A stretch of DNA of 64,000 bases from Rhizobium sp. Q54 (GCA_945861895.1 CAMAWF010000001.1:46333-110332), one strand, 5' to 3'; positions 11,085-20,446 are shown, counted from the first letter of the stretch. A program made the numbers and translations. The notes: generated by a model from the sequence alone, not told the origin.

Positions 11085-11122
11085 CAAGACGGCAGCAACG
11101 CTTTTGCGCCGCTGCCGTCTTG
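11085..11122 (-). terminator. Hairpin between binding-protein and permease genes
   Basis: A perfect 12-bp inverted repeat, CAAGACGGCAGC and GCTGCCGTCTTG, with a 14-nt loop. On the minus strand it lies 17 nt after the binding-protein stop and is followed by TTGTTGTTTC, a weak T-rich tract. It fits a partial terminator or an mRNA 3' stabiliser separating the abundant binding protein from the permeases. Confidence 0.7.
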
Positions 11123-11139
11123 CAACGATCATGCCGGCA

Positions 11140-12309
11140 TTACTTCATCTGGCATTTGCCGACGTGCTGGTCCTGGCTGTCCTTCACGATGGTCGCGACG
11201 GTCTTGAGCGCGAAGTTGCCGTCCTTATCCTTCACCACGTCCTGCAGATAGAAGTTCTGGATCGGGATATGATTCTTGCCGTACTTGAAGTTGCCACGCA
11301 CGGATTTGAAGTTTGCCTTCTCCATTTCCCTGCGCATCTCGTCCTTCTTGCTCAGATCGCCCTTGACCGCCACGACGGCGCTGTTGATGAGCGCCGCGGC
11401 GTCATAAGTCTGCGCGCCATAGAACGCCGGCGACGACTTGTACTTTGTCTTAAAGTCGGCGACGAACTTTTTGTTGGTGGGATTGGGCAGATCGTTCACC
11501 CACTGCTGCGCGCCGGGCACGCCAAGCGCGAGGTCTTTCTGCCGCGGCAGCGACAGCTCGTCGATGGTGAACGCGGTGTAGAGCGGGATCTGGCCTTTCA
11601 GGCCGGCCTGGGCGTATTGGGTAAGGAACTGCACGCCGGCGGCGCCCGGATAGAACACGAAGATGGCGTCCGGCTTGGCCGCGCGCGCCTTCGACAGCTC
11701 GGCGGAGAAATCGAGCTGGGTCGGCCACACGGTCAACTCCTGGCCGAGAACTTTGCCCTTGAAGGTCGCGGCAACGCCCGTGAGCATGTCCTTGCCGGCG
11801 GCGTAGTTCGGGCCGATCAGGAAGACGCTCTTCACGCCCTTCTGATTCATGTAGAGGCCCATCGCCTGCGGTGTCTGATCGTTTTGCCAGGAGGTCGAGA
11901 ACACGTAAGGCGAGCACAGCTCGCCGGCGATCTGCGACGGTCCGGCATTGGTGACGACCATCATCGTCTTGGAATCGACGACCGACTTGAGCGAGGCGAG
12001 CAGCACGTTCGACCAGATGTAGCCGACGATGAAATCGACCTTGTCGGATTCGATCAGCTTGTCGGTCTTCTGCTTGCCGACCTCCGGCTTCTGCTGGTCG
12101 TCTTCGTAGATGACTTCGACCGGCAGGCCGCCAAGCTTGCGGCCGAGATGGTCGAGGCCAAGCTCGAAGGAATTGCGCATGTCGTTGCCGATGACGGCGG
12201 TCGGACCGCTGAACGTGCTGATGAAGCCGATCTTGACGGTTTTCTGCTGAGCCGCGGCCGGAGCCGCTGCCAGCGCAAACGCGCCGGCGAGTAACATCGC
12301 TTTACGCAT
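11140..12309 (-). CDS. ABC importer substrate-binding protein (LivK-like), Liv system 1
   Basis: Periplasmic binding protein, 389 aa, type I periplasmic-binding fold of the Leu/Ile/Val family. Signal peptide MRKAMLLAGAFALAAAPAAA with cleavage near AAAQQ, then the family start TVKIGFISTFSGPTAVIGND. A strong ribosome site, GGGAGGG, precedes the ATG. It is first in the operon and divergent from the FAD oxidoreductase at 12541, so the 231-bp gap should hold both promoters. The ligand may be the substrate of the adjacent catabolic genes; this is inference from position only. Confidence 0.93.
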   Translation of the reverse strand: MRKAMLLAGAFALAAAPAAAQQKTVKIGFISTFSGPTAVIGNDMRNSFELGLDHLGRKLGGLPVEVIYEDDQQKPEVGKQKTDKLIESDKVDFIVGYIWSNVLLASLKSVVDSKTMMVVTNAGPSQIAGELCSPYVFSTSWQNDQTPQAMGLYMNQKGVKSVFLIGPNYAAGKDMLTGVAATFKGKVLGQELTVWPTQLDFSAELSKARAAKPDAIFVFYPGAAGVQFLTQYAQAGLKGQIPLYTAFTIDELSLPRQKDLALGVPGAQQWVNDLPNPTNKKFVADFKTKYKSSPAFYGAQTYDAAALINSAVVAVKGDLSKKDEMRREMEKANFKSVRGNFKYGKNHIPIQNFYLQDVVKDKDGNFALKTVATIVKDSQDQHVGKCQMK

Positions 12310-12540
12310 GATCGTAACCCTCCCTGGGCCTTATTGGCCCTTTGACTGGATACTAATCTATCGGGCTTGCGGCCAAAAGGTCCACCCGCGCCGGCCGTGG
12401 CGGCGCGACCGTGCGGCGAAATGGCCCTCAATACGGGTTTATTGGCCATGCGATCGCAGCCATTGACCGGCATTGCACGCGCCCGGCAGTCTGGCAAAAC
12501 GAGGCCCGCGACCGGCCACGAACCAAGGGATGTAAGACCT

Positions 12541-14178
12541 TTGTCGAAGGCGCTGGAAAAAACCTACGACGGCATCATCATCGGGGCCGGCCATCACGGC
12601 CTCATCCTCGGCGCCTATCTCGCCAAAGCGGGCCTCGACATCCTGCTGGTCGAACGTCGGCTGACCTATGGCGGCGGGCTTGCGACCGAAGAGGTGACCG
12701 AGCCCGGATTTTATCACAATCTGCACTCTATCAATCATTTCCACATCAGCGAGACGCCGTGGTTCAAGGATTTGGGCCTAAGCGAGCGCGTCACCTACAT
12801 CACGCCGCGCTACGAGCTTGGCCAGGCTCACAGCGACGGTAGCGCGCTGGTGCTCGGCCGCGATCTGGAAGAGTCGGTCGCCAACATCGCGCGTTTCTCG
12901 AAAAAAGACGCCGCCACGTTCCGCGAATGGAATCGCAAGGCGGAAAAAATCACCGCGGATATTTTTCTACCCGAACGCTATTCCGAGCCGCTGCCGCAGG
13001 CGGAACGCGAGGCGCTGCTGTCGCGCACTTCGCTTGGGCGCGAATTCCTCGAAATGTCCAACCGCCAGCCGCTTGAGGTGGTGCGCGAGCTGTTCGAAAA
13101 CGAGCACGTGCGGTTGTTGTTTTTGTTCAAGGTGTCGTTGTTCGGCACCTGGCTGGTGGATACCTTGTCGAAGACCAGCCCGATGGGCTCGGTGGTGCGC
13201 TCCTTCGATCTCGAAAGCGGCTACCAGCTTTGTCAGGGCGGCTCGTTCAACCTCGCGCGCGGGCTGATGGAATGTTTCATCGCCGCCGGCGGCACCTATC
13301 GGCCGCAGGTGCGCATCGACCGCATCGTGATCGAAAATAATAAGGCGGCCGGCATTGCGCTCGACGACGGCCGCACCGTGCGCTCCAGGCAGTTCGTCGC
13401 TTCCACGCTCGACGTGCATCAAACCTTCGAGAAAATGATCGGGCGCGAGCAGATGCCGCAAGCATTCCGCAAAAAACTCGACGACTACAAATACACCGCC
13501 TGGACACTGTTCGGCCTGCATCTCGCGCTGCATGAAAGCCCGCGCTTTGCGGCGGAAAAGTTCGATCCCAACATCAACCGCACGCTGAAATGGAGCATCG
13601 GCGCGGAAACGATGGAGGATTTGTTCTCCGCGCATCAGGACGTGCAGGCCGGCCGCGTGCCGAAGATCGTGCAGTTCGGCGCGGGGCCGTTGAGCCTGCT
13701 GGACCCGACGCAGGCGCCGCCCGGCAAGCACACCACCTATTGCTGGCACGTGATGCCGCTTGAGCCCGACACCGGCGGCAAGAGCTACGAAACGTTCAAG
13801 CAGGAATTCTCCGACCGCATCATCGAGACTTTCGCCCGCGTCTGCCCCAATATGACGCAGAAGAACATCATCGGCCGTTACGTCTACACCGCGCGCGAAT
13901 ATACCCAGGACATGATCAATATGCGCGACGGCGACATTTTCATGGGCGCGTTCAATGCGAGCCAAGTGATGTACAACCATTTCGGCTACCGCACGCCGAT
14001 CGCGAATCTGTACAACGCCGGTTCCGCCGGCCATCCCGGCGGCGCGATTTCCGGCGGCGCGGGCTATATCGGCGCAGCAATCATCGCGCGCGACCTCGGC
14101 CTCAAGCCGTGGTGGACACCGTGGGATGCGCGCGTGGCGCTCGAAGCAGTAGCGCGCAAGCAACAAGGCGTGGCATGA
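12541..14178 (+). CDS. Phytoene-dehydrogenase-like FAD/NAD(P) oxidoreductase
   Basis: FAD-dependent amine-oxidase/phytoene-desaturase-type flavoprotein, about 545 aa. Rossmann motif DGIIIGAGHHGLILGAYLAKAG near the N terminus and a C-terminal FAD-contact segment NAGSAGHPGGAISGGAGYIG. The ORF track begins at 12367, but the first 58 residues are Arg/Pro-rich and unlike the family. The TTG at 12541, about 10 nt after AAGGGA, places the FAD motif at the expected position, so I use it. Heads a chain of four genes joined by ATGA overlaps (SDR, enoyl-CoA hydratase, aspartate dehydrogenase). The substrate is unknown, and carotenoid synthesis is unlikely since no crt genes are near. Confidence 0.82.
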   Translation: MSKALEKTYDGIIIGAGHHGLILGAYLAKAGLDILLVERRLTYGGGLATEEVTEPGFYHNLHSINHFHISETPWFKDLGLSERVTYITPRYELGQAHSDGSALVLGRDLEESVANIARFSKKDAATFREWNRKAEKITADIFLPERYSEPLPQAEREALLSRTSLGREFLEMSNRQPLEVVRELFENEHVRLLFLFKVSLFGTWLVDTLSKTSPMGSVVRSFDLESGYQLCQGGSFNLARGLMECFIAAGGTYRPQVRIDRIVIENNKAAGIALDDGRTVRSRQFVASTLDVHQTFEKMIGREQMPQAFRKKLDDYKYTAWTLFGLHLALHESPRFAAEKFDPNINRTLKWSIGAETMEDLFSAHQDVQAGRVPKIVQFGAGPLSLLDPTQAPPGKHTTYCWHVMPLEPDTGGKSYETFKQEFSDRIIETFARVCPNMTQKNIIGRYVYTAREYTQDMINMRDGDIFMGAFNASQVMYNHFGYRTPIANLYNAGSAGHPGGAISGGAGYIGAAIIARDLGLKPWWTPWDARVALEAVARKQQGVA

Positions 14179-14966
14179 ACGCGCACGCGGACACAAAGAA
14201 CGTGGTGTTCCCCTCGCTGGCGGGGCGCGTGGTCATCATCACCGGCGCGGGTCAGGGCATCGGACGTGTTTTCGCCAAAGCCTTCGGCGCGGCCGGCGCC
14301 ATCGCCGTAATCGCCGAACGCAACGCCGGGAAAGGCGAAGCCGTCGCCAAGGAAGTCACGCAAGCCGGCGGACAGGCGCTCGCCATTGCCACCGACGTCG
14401 CCGATCCGGCCTCGATCGAAAAGATGGTGAAGGCCGCCGACGAAAAATTTGGCCGCATCGACGTTCTCATCAACAATGCCGGGATATTCTCCACGCTGGA
14501 GATGCGCCCGTTCGACCAGATTCCGCTCGCAGAATGGGAACGGGTGCTGCGCGTCAATCTCACCGGTCCGTTTCTTTGCGCGCGCGCGGTGCTGCCCGCC
14601 ATGCGGCGCGCGAAATGGGGACGCATTGTCAACATCGCCTCCGGCGCGGTGCGGCTCGGCCGCCCGAATTATCTGCACTACATCGCCAGCAAAGCCGCGC
14701 TCTCCGGCATCAGCCTGTCGATGGCGCGCGAACTCGGCGCCGACAACATCACCGTCAACGCAATTTTGCCGGGCGCGACCTTCACCGAGATCGAGCGCAA
14801 GACCGTCACGCCGGAGCAGAAGGCGAAGATCATTTCCATGCAATGCGTCCCGCGCGCGGAAACGCCGGAGGACCTCGTCGGCACCGTGCTGTTTCTGGCC
14901 TCCGACGCTTCTGCATTTGTCACCGGGCAAAACATCAATCTCGATGGCGGGGTAACTGGCTCATGA
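14175..14966 (+). CDS. SDR-family oxidoreductase
   Basis: Classical short-chain dehydrogenase, 263 aa. Cofactor motif TGAGQGIG, structural NNAG, catalytic Ser in NIASGAV and Tyr/Lys in HYIASKAA, and a C-terminal GQNINLDGG segment. The start at 14175 is chosen because this ATG overlaps the upstream stop (ATGA); the ORF-track start lies inside the upstream gene. It probably reduces or oxidises a keto/hydroxy intermediate between the flavoprotein and hydratase steps of the same operon; the substrate is not known. Confidence 0.93.
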   Translation: MNAHADTKNVVFPSLAGRVVIITGAGQGIGRVFAKAFGAAGAIAVIAERNAGKGEAVAKEVTQAGGQALAIATDVADPASIEKMVKAADEKFGRIDVLINNAGIFSTLEMRPFDQIPLAEWERVLRVNLTGPFLCARAVLPAMRRAKWGRIVNIASGAVRLGRPNYLHYIASKAALSGISLSMARELGADNITVNAILPGATFTEIERKTVTPEQKAKIISMQCVPRAETPEDLVGTVLFLASDASAFVTGQNINLDGGVTGS

Positions 14967-15757
14967 GCGATACGACCATTCTCGTCGACAAGCGCGCGGG
15001 CTATCGCGTCATCACGCTCAACCGGCCCGACCGTCTCAATGCCTTCAATGAGGACATGCATCTGGCGCTACGCGCGGCGCTTGAGGACGCCGAGAAGGAC
15101 GAAGGCTGCCGCGCGCTGATGATCACCGGAGCGGGCCGCGGCTTCTGCACGGGCCAAGACCTCAACGACCGCCTGGCCAAGCCGGGCGAGCAGGTCGTGC
15201 TCGGCGGCACGCTCGAACAGTTTTACAATCCGCTGGTGCGCAAGCTGCGCGCGCTGCCCTTCCCGGTCGTCGCCGCCGTGAATGGCGTCGCGGCCGGCGC
15301 CGGCTGCAACATTGCGCTTGCGTGCGATATCGTCATCGCGGCGCGCTCGGCGAGCTTCATCCAATCGTTTGCCCGCGTCGGTCTGGTGCCGGATTCCGGC
15401 GGCACTTGGATATTGCCGCGGCTTGTCGGCGAAGCGCGTGCGCGCGGGCTGGCGCTGCTGGCCGAGCCGCTACCGGCGGAGAAAGCCGAGAGCTGGGGGC
15501 TGATCTGGAAAGCGGTCGACGATGCTGCGCTGATGAGCGAGGCGGAAAAACTCTGCGTGCATTTTGCCGCCGCGCCGACGCAAGGGCTGGCGCTGATTAA
15601 GCGCGCGCTCAATGCTTCGGCAACCAATAGTTTCGATGCGCAACTCGATCTCGAACGCGATTCCCAGCGCGCCGCCAGCCAGACGCCGGATTATGCCGAA
15701 GGCGTGCGCGCCTTCATGGAAAAGCGCAAGCCGAACTTCACCGGCCGGAAAAAATGA
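14963..15757 (+). CDS. Enoyl-CoA hydratase/isomerase (PaaG-like)
   Basis: Crotonase-fold enzyme, 264 aa. N-terminal LNRPDRLNAFN, oxyanion loop ITGAGRGFCTGQDL, second oxyanion element NGVAAGAGCNIALACD, and FARVGLVPDSGGTW, which carries the single-aspartate pattern of PaaG-type isomerases in place of the classical glutamate pair. The start at 14963 overlaps the SDR stop (ATGA). Implies that this operon handles a CoA thioester, although no CoA ligase is present in the cluster. Ends in an ATGA overlap with the next gene. Confidence 0.92.
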   Translation: MSDTTILVDKRAGYRVITLNRPDRLNAFNEDMHLALRAALEDAEKDEGCRALMITGAGRGFCTGQDLNDRLAKPGEQVVLGGTLEQFYNPLVRKLRALPFPVVAAVNGVAAGAGCNIALACDIVIAARSASFIQSFARVGLVPDSGGTWILPRLVGEARARGLALLAEPLPAEKAESWGLIWKAVDDAALMSEAEKLCVHFAAAPTQGLALIKRALNASATNSFDAQLDLERDSQRAASQTPDYAEGVRAFMEKRKPNFTGRKK

Positions 15758-16569
15758 GCACGAATAAAGATTTACGCATCGGGCTGGCCGGGCTTGGCGC
15801 GGTCGGCGGCGAAGTCGCGCGCCGGCTCGCCGCCGGCATCCCCGGCTTGACGCTTGCGGCGGTTTCCATGCGCGATCTGGACAAGGCCAAGCGCATCCTG
15901 CCGCAGATCGGCGGCGCCATCGCGGTGCGCAAGCCGACCGAACTCGCCGACGATTGCGACGTGGTGGTCGAATGCCTGCCGCCGCCGCTTTTTCGTTCCG
16001 TGGGGATCAGCGCTATCGACGCTTCACGCATCTTCATGCCGCTGTCGGTCGGGCAGTTGCTCGAACATTGGGATCTGGTCGAACGCGCCAAACAAAAAGG
16101 CGCACGCATTCTGGTGCCGACCGGCGGGTTGATCGGGCTCGACGCGGTGCGCGCGGCGGCCGAAGGCACCATCCGCTCGGTCAGCATGGTGACGCGCAAG
16201 CCGCCGAACGGTCTTGACGGCGCGCCTTATCTGGTCGCGCGCGGCATCTCGCTGAAAAATCTCGACAAGCCGCTGAAAGTGTTCGACGGCAGCGCGCGCG
16301 AAGGGGCCAAGGGCTTCCCCGCCAACGTCAACGTCGCGGCCGCATTGAGCCTCGCCGGCATCGGACCCGACCGCACGCATCTTGAAATCTGGGCCGACCC
16401 GGCGCTCAAGCTCAATACCCACCGCATCGAAGTGGATGCCGATACCGCGCGCTTTTCCATGACGATTGAAAACGTGCCGTCGGAAAATCCGCGCACCGGC
16501 AAGATCGTGGCGCTGTCGACGGTCGCGACGCTGCGCGGGCTGGTCGCCGAATTGAAAGTGGGGACCTGA
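15754..16569 (+). CDS. L-aspartate dehydrogenase (NadX-like, DUF108)
   Basis: NAD(P)-dependent aspartate dehydrogenase family, 271 aa. Rossmann motif IGLAGLGAVGGEVARRL at the N terminus. C-terminal DUF108 features are NVNVAAALSLAGIG, ADPALKLNTHRIEVD (with the family histidine) and ENVPSENPRTGKIVALSTVATL. The family turns aspartate into iminoaspartate/oxaloacetate, either for NAD synthesis or in catabolism. The catabolic neighbours and the lack of nadA/nadC suggest a paralogue acting on an amino-acid-like intermediate; this is inference. ATG overlaps the hydratase stop. Confidence 0.88.
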   Translation: MSTNKDLRIGLAGLGAVGGEVARRLAAGIPGLTLAAVSMRDLDKAKRILPQIGGAIAVRKPTELADDCDVVVECLPPPLFRSVGISAIDASRIFMPLSVGQLLEHWDLVERAKQKGARILVPTGGLIGLDAVRAAAEGTIRSVSMVTRKPPNGLDGAPYLVARGISLKNLDKPLKVFDGSAREGAKGFPANVNVAAALSLAGIGPDRTHLEIWADPALKLNTHRIEVDADTARFSMTIENVPSENPRTGKIVALSTVATLRGLVAELKVGT

Positions 16570-16699
16570 CATCTGCCTCGCGCCGTGCGCTAAATCGTTT
16601 GTGCGCTAACGAGATTGCCTTCATAATTCCAGGCGATATCATTCGTCCCGGCAAGGCGGCGCCCGCCGCCGATGCCGGTCGCGACCAGGCCTTGAGAAC

Positions 16700-17554
16700 A
16701 TGAAACCAGCTGCGTTCGTCCGTCATGTGCCGAAGACCGTCGAAGAGGCGCTGGCTATCCTCGCCGAAGTCGCGCCGCAGGACGGCCGCGTGCTGGCGGG
16801 CGGACAAAGCCTGGTGCCGATCATGGCGTTCCGCATGGCGCGGCCCGCGCATCTCGTCGACATCAACGAGGTTGCCGGCCTCGACCGGCTGGCGGTGGAC
16901 GGCGGCAAGCTCGTCATCGGCGCGCGCGTGCGCCATGCGGCGTTTCACAAGAGCGTCGCCGACGGCCCGCTCGGCAAGCTGCTCGCCTACGTCGTGCGTC
17001 ACATCGCGCATTATCCCATCCGCATGCGCGGCACGTTTTGCGGCAGCCTCGCCCATGCCGATCCGGCGTCGGAATGGTGCCTGGTCGCCGCCACGCTCGG
17101 CGCCGAGATTGTCGCGCGCAGCAAGCGCGGCACGCGCACGATCGCCGCGGCTGACTTTTTTCAAGGCATCATGTCGACGGCGCTGGCCGAGAATGAATTG
17201 CTGACGGAAGCGCGGCTGCCGCTGCTCGCCGCCGACGCCAAGTTCGGCTTTTACGAATTCAACCGCCGCGCCGGCGATTTCGCGATGGCGGCGGCGCTGG
17301 CAACCTATCGCCTTGTGGACGGAAAGATCGCCGAACCGCGCATCGGCGTCGGCGGCGCGGAGGCGCAGCCGCGCCGGATTGCGCAGGCGGAAGCAACGCT
17401 CGCGGGCCAGGCGCCGGGCGATGCGGCGTTTCGCGCGGCGGCGGAAGCTGCGGCGAAGGCAATTGATCCGCTGGAGGACATCCAAACCAGCGGCGAATAC
17501 CGCCGCGATCTGGTGCGCGCCGTCGTGCGCCGGGCGCTGGAGCACAGCGCATGA
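16700..17554 (+). CDS. Molybdenum hydroxylase FAD subunit (CoxM-like)
   Basis: FAD-binding medium subunit of the xanthine dehydrogenase/CO dehydrogenase family, 284 aa. FAD motifs AGGQSLVPIMAFRMARP (about residues 33-49) and RGTFCGSLAHADPASEW (about 112-128). It passes electrons from the 2Fe-2S subunit to the final acceptor. The gene is 130 bp after the aspartate dehydrogenase, and its stop codon lies inside a copy of the GCATGATCCCG repeat that fills the gap to the first large subunit. Confidence 0.93.
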   Translation: MKPAAFVRHVPKTVEEALAILAEVAPQDGRVLAGGQSLVPIMAFRMARPAHLVDINEVAGLDRLAVDGGKLVIGARVRHAAFHKSVADGPLGKLLAYVVRHIAHYPIRMRGTFCGSLAHADPASEWCLVAATLGAEIVARSKRGTRTIAAADFFQGIMSTALAENELLTEARLPLLAADAKFGFYEFNRRAGDFAMAAALATYRLVDGKIAEPRIGVGGAEAQPRRIAQAEATLAGQAPGDAAFRAAAEAAAKAIDPLEDIQTSGEYRRDLVRAVVRRALEHSA

Positions 17555-17619
17555 TCCCGCAAAAGCATGTCCCCGGCTTGATCGGGGATGGGTACCGGTT
17601 TTCGGACAAGATCATGCGC
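17547..17619 (+). repeat. GCATGATCCCG...GGTTTTCGG interspersed repeat, variant copy
   Basis: Starts GCGCATGATCCCGCAAAAG and ends GGTTTTCGGACAAGATCATGCGC. Compared with the three other copies in this window (35184, 42317, 51841) the centre holds roughly 24 extra bases (CATGTCCCCGGCTTGATCGGGGATG). The terminal GCGCATGATC and GATCATGCGC are inverted. It overlaps the last codons of the FAD-subunit gene. Confidence 0.8.
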
Positions 17620-17633
17620 AAGGCAAAATTGTC

Positions 17634-19970
17634 ATGACCGCCCATACCAAGGGTTCCGGCACCACCTGGGTCGGCCGCGCGATCCGGCGGCTGGAGGACC
17701 CTGCGCTGGTCACCGGGCAAGGCCGCTTCACCGCGGACCTGCCGGCCGCGCATTGGGTGCGCTTCGTGCGCAGCGCCACGGCCGCCGGCAAGATCGTGAA
17801 AATCTCCGCGCCGGACGGCGCGCATGTCGTCACCGCCGCCGATCTCAAGCACGTCAAGCCGATCCGGCCGATGCTGCATAAGTTCAACTACGTTCCGGTC
17901 GCTCAACCGATCCTCGCCGACGGCGTTGTGCGCTTTGTCGGCGAATGCATCGCGGCCTGCGTCGCGGCCAGCGAAGCAGAAGCCGAAGACCTCGCCGACC
18001 GCGTCGAGGTGACGATCGACGACACCGCGCCACTGGTGGACGCGCGCGACGCGCTCGCCGACGGCGCGCCGCGCGTTCATGCGGAGGCCGCCGGCAATGT
18101 CATCGTCGAGGGCAAGGTGAAGACGCCGGACTTCGACGCGGTCTGGCGCGGCGCGCACAAGATCGTCAAGGTCGACGCCCGCTCGCGCCGGCAGAATGCG
18201 ACGCCGATGGAGGCGCGCGCCGGCCACGCCGCCTATGACGCCGCCACTAGGCGCATCACCTTCACCTGCACGACGCAGATGCCGCATCTCATGCGCACGG
18301 CGATTGCCGACCTGCTCGGGTTTCCGGAATCCGATCTGCGCGTGATCGCGCCCGATGTCGGCGGCGGCTTCGGGCAGAAAATGTCGCTTGCCGCCGAATA
18401 TGTCGTGCTGGTGTGGCTGGCGCGCAAACACAAAAGCTCGTTCGCCTGGACCGAGGACCGGCGCGAAAATCTGATCGCCGGCTTTCACAGCCGCGACCAG
18501 CACGTCACGCTCGAAGGCGCCTTCGACAAGAACGGCAAGCTCGTCGCGCTCAACGCCGCCGTCGTCGCCAATATCGGCGCCTATTCGTGCTTCCCCACCA
18601 CCTGCGGCGTCGAGCCGCTGATGGCGATGGCGGAAATGCCGGGGCCCTATGACGTGCGGCACTATGCCTGCCGCGCGCGCGGCGTCATCACCAACACCTG
18701 CCCGATGGCGCCCTACCGCGGCGTGTCGCGGCCGGTCATCACCTTTGTGCTCGAACGGCTGATGGAGAAGGCCGCCGCGGCGTTCGGCATCGATCCGATC
18801 GATCTGCGCCGCCGCAACCTGATCGACAAGTTCCCCTACACCTCGGCGACGGGCCTGGTCTACGACGAGGCCAGCTACAAGCAGACGATGGAGATGGCGG
18901 TCGAGCATATCGGCCTGCCCGCGTTCCGCGCGCGGCAAAAACAGGCGCGCGCGCAGGGACAGCATCTCGGCATCGGCTTTGCGGCCTTCTCCGAGCGCAC
19001 CGGCTACGGCAGTCCGGCGTTTGCCGCGCGCGGCATGGAGATCACGCCGGGCTGGGAAACCGTGATCCTGTCGGTCGATCCCTCCGGTTTCGTCGAGGCG
19101 CGCATCGGCTCCTCGCCGCACGGACAGGGCCTGCGCACCACGCTGGCGCAGATCATCGCCGACGAAATCGGCATCGAACCGCAACTCATCAAGGTGATCC
19201 ACGGCGACACCGATCGGGCGCCTTACGGCTGGGGCACATTCGCCAGCCGCTCGCTGGTGATTTCCGGCGGCGCCACGCTGATCGCGGCGCGCAAAATACG
19301 CGCCAAGCTCATCAAGATCGCCAGCCACATGCTGGAAGCAGACGCGGACGACATCGTGCTGGAAGCGGGTAGCGCCAAGGTGGCCGGCACCGACCGCACT
19401 ATTACGATCGCAAAGCTGGCGCGCGAAGCCTACCACCAGACGCATCGCTTCAAGGGCGAGATCGAGCCCGGCCTGACCGAGACCGGCACCTACGATCCGC
19501 CAGGCACGTTCTCCAACGCCTGCCATGTCGCCGTGGTCGAGGTGGACGTGGAAACCGGCCGCGTCCGAATCGAGAAATTCCTGGTGGCGGAGGACGCCGG
19601 CCGCATCATCAATCCGATGATCGCCGACGGCCAGGTGCATGGCGGCGTGGCGCAGGGCATCGGCAACGCGCTGCTGGAAGAAATCATCTACGACGAGACC
19701 GGCAATATTCTCTCCTCGACATTGGCGGATTATCTGCCGCCGACCGCGCACGAAATTCCGCCGATCGAACTGCATCACATCGAGACTCACACCGAAGCCT
19801 CCATCACCAAGGCCAAGGGCCTGGGCGAAGGCGGCGCCATCGGCGCGCCGGCCGCCGTCATCAATGCCATCAACGACGCGCTCTCGCCGTTCGGCGTCAG
19901 CATCGACGAAATGCCGGCGACGCCGCAACGCATCCGCGCGGCACTGCGCCAAGCTGAGAAAGCAGCATGA
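17634..19970 (+). CDS. Molybdenum hydroxylase large subunit 1 (CoxL-like)
   Basis: Molybdopterin-cytosine-dinucleotide-type large subunit, 778 aa, of the xanthine oxidase family. N-terminal VGRAIRRLEDPALVTGQGRF; cofactor loop DVGGGFGQKMS; active-site loop APYRGVSRPVITF, where most family members read YRGxGRPE; C-terminal glutamate motif GLGEGGAIGAPAAV. The start at 17634 follows the repeat and matches the family start; the ORF-track start overlaps the FAD-subunit gene. It hydroxylates a carbon next to N or C=O in a heterocycle or aldehyde; the altered loop hints at a non-xanthine substrate. Confidence 0.93.
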   Translation: MTAHTKGSGTTWVGRAIRRLEDPALVTGQGRFTADLPAAHWVRFVRSATAAGKIVKISAPDGAHVVTAADLKHVKPIRPMLHKFNYVPVAQPILADGVVRFVGECIAACVAASEAEAEDLADRVEVTIDDTAPLVDARDALADGAPRVHAEAAGNVIVEGKVKTPDFDAVWRGAHKIVKVDARSRRQNATPMEARAGHAAYDAATRRITFTCTTQMPHLMRTAIADLLGFPESDLRVIAPDVGGGFGQKMSLAAEYVVLVWLARKHKSSFAWTEDRRENLIAGFHSRDQHVTLEGAFDKNGKLVALNAAVVANIGAYSCFPTTCGVEPLMAMAEMPGPYDVRHYACRARGVITNTCPMAPYRGVSRPVITFVLERLMEKAAAAFGIDPIDLRRRNLIDKFPYTSATGLVYDEASYKQTMEMAVEHIGLPAFRARQKQARAQGQHLGIGFAAFSERTGYGSPAFAARGMEITPGWETVILSVDPSGFVEARIGSSPHGQGLRTTLAQIIADEIGIEPQLIKVIHGDTDRAPYGWGTFASRSLVISGGATLIAARKIRAKLIKIASHMLEADADDIVLEAGSAKVAGTDRTITIAKLAREAYHQTHRFKGEIEPGLTETGTYDPPGTFSNACHVAVVEVDVETGRVRIEKFLVAEDAGRIINPMIADGQVHGGVAQGIGNALLEEIIYDETGNILSSTLADYLPPTAHEIPPIELHHIETHTEASITKAKGLGEGGAIGAPAAVINAINDALSPFGVSIDEMPATPQRIRAALRQAEKAA

Positions 19971-20446
19971 CCGAGAAAACCGGCATCACGCTCACCATCA
20001 ACGGCCGCGATCACGCCATCCGCGTCGAGCCGCGCCGCACGCTTGCCGACGCCATCCGCGAGGATTGCGGACAGACCGGCACCCATATCGGATGCGAGCA
20101 CGGGATTTGCGGCGCCTGCACCGTCATCGTCGATGGCGAGCCGGTGCGCTCCTGCCTGATGTTCGCCGTGCAAGCGGCGGGCAAAATAATCCGCACCGTC
20201 GAAGGTCTCGCCGATGGCGACAGACTGCATCCGATGCAGGAGGCCTTCATGCAGCACCACGGCCTACAATGCGGATTCTGCACGCCGGGATTTTTGATGC
20301 TGGCGGTCGGCGTGCTTGAGCGCGAGCCGAACATCAGCGACGACGACCTGCTCGACGTGCTGTCATCCAATCTCTGCCGCTGCACCGGCTATCAGAACAT
20401 CGTCAAGGCGGTGCGCGCCGCCGCCGCCGAGATGCGCGGGAAATGA
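19967..20446 (+). CDS. Molybdenum hydroxylase 2Fe-2S subunit (CoxS-like)
   Basis: Small iron-sulfur subunit, 159 aa. The N-terminal plant-ferredoxin-like cluster has CEHGICGACTVIVDGEPVRSC, and the second helical cluster has CGFCTPGF and CRCTGY, giving all eight cysteines for two 2Fe-2S centres. It overlaps both large-subunit genes by 4 nt and lies between them, so one S subunit and one M subunit serve two alternative L subunits. Confidence 0.95.
   Translation: MTEKTGITLTINGRDHAIRVEPRRTLADAIREDCGQTGTHIGCEHGICGACTVIVDGEPVRSCLMFAVQAAGKIIRTVEGLADGDRLHPMQEAFMQHHGLQCGFCTPGFLMLAVGVLEREPNISDDDLLDVLSSNLCRCTGYQNIVKAVRAAAAEMRGK

Noticed and set aside
17259-19952. 897-codon minus-strand ORF opposite the first large subunit
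   Set aside because: Arg/His/Asp-rich translation without domains, exactly antisense to a clear CoxL-like gene; a GC-driven shadow frame.
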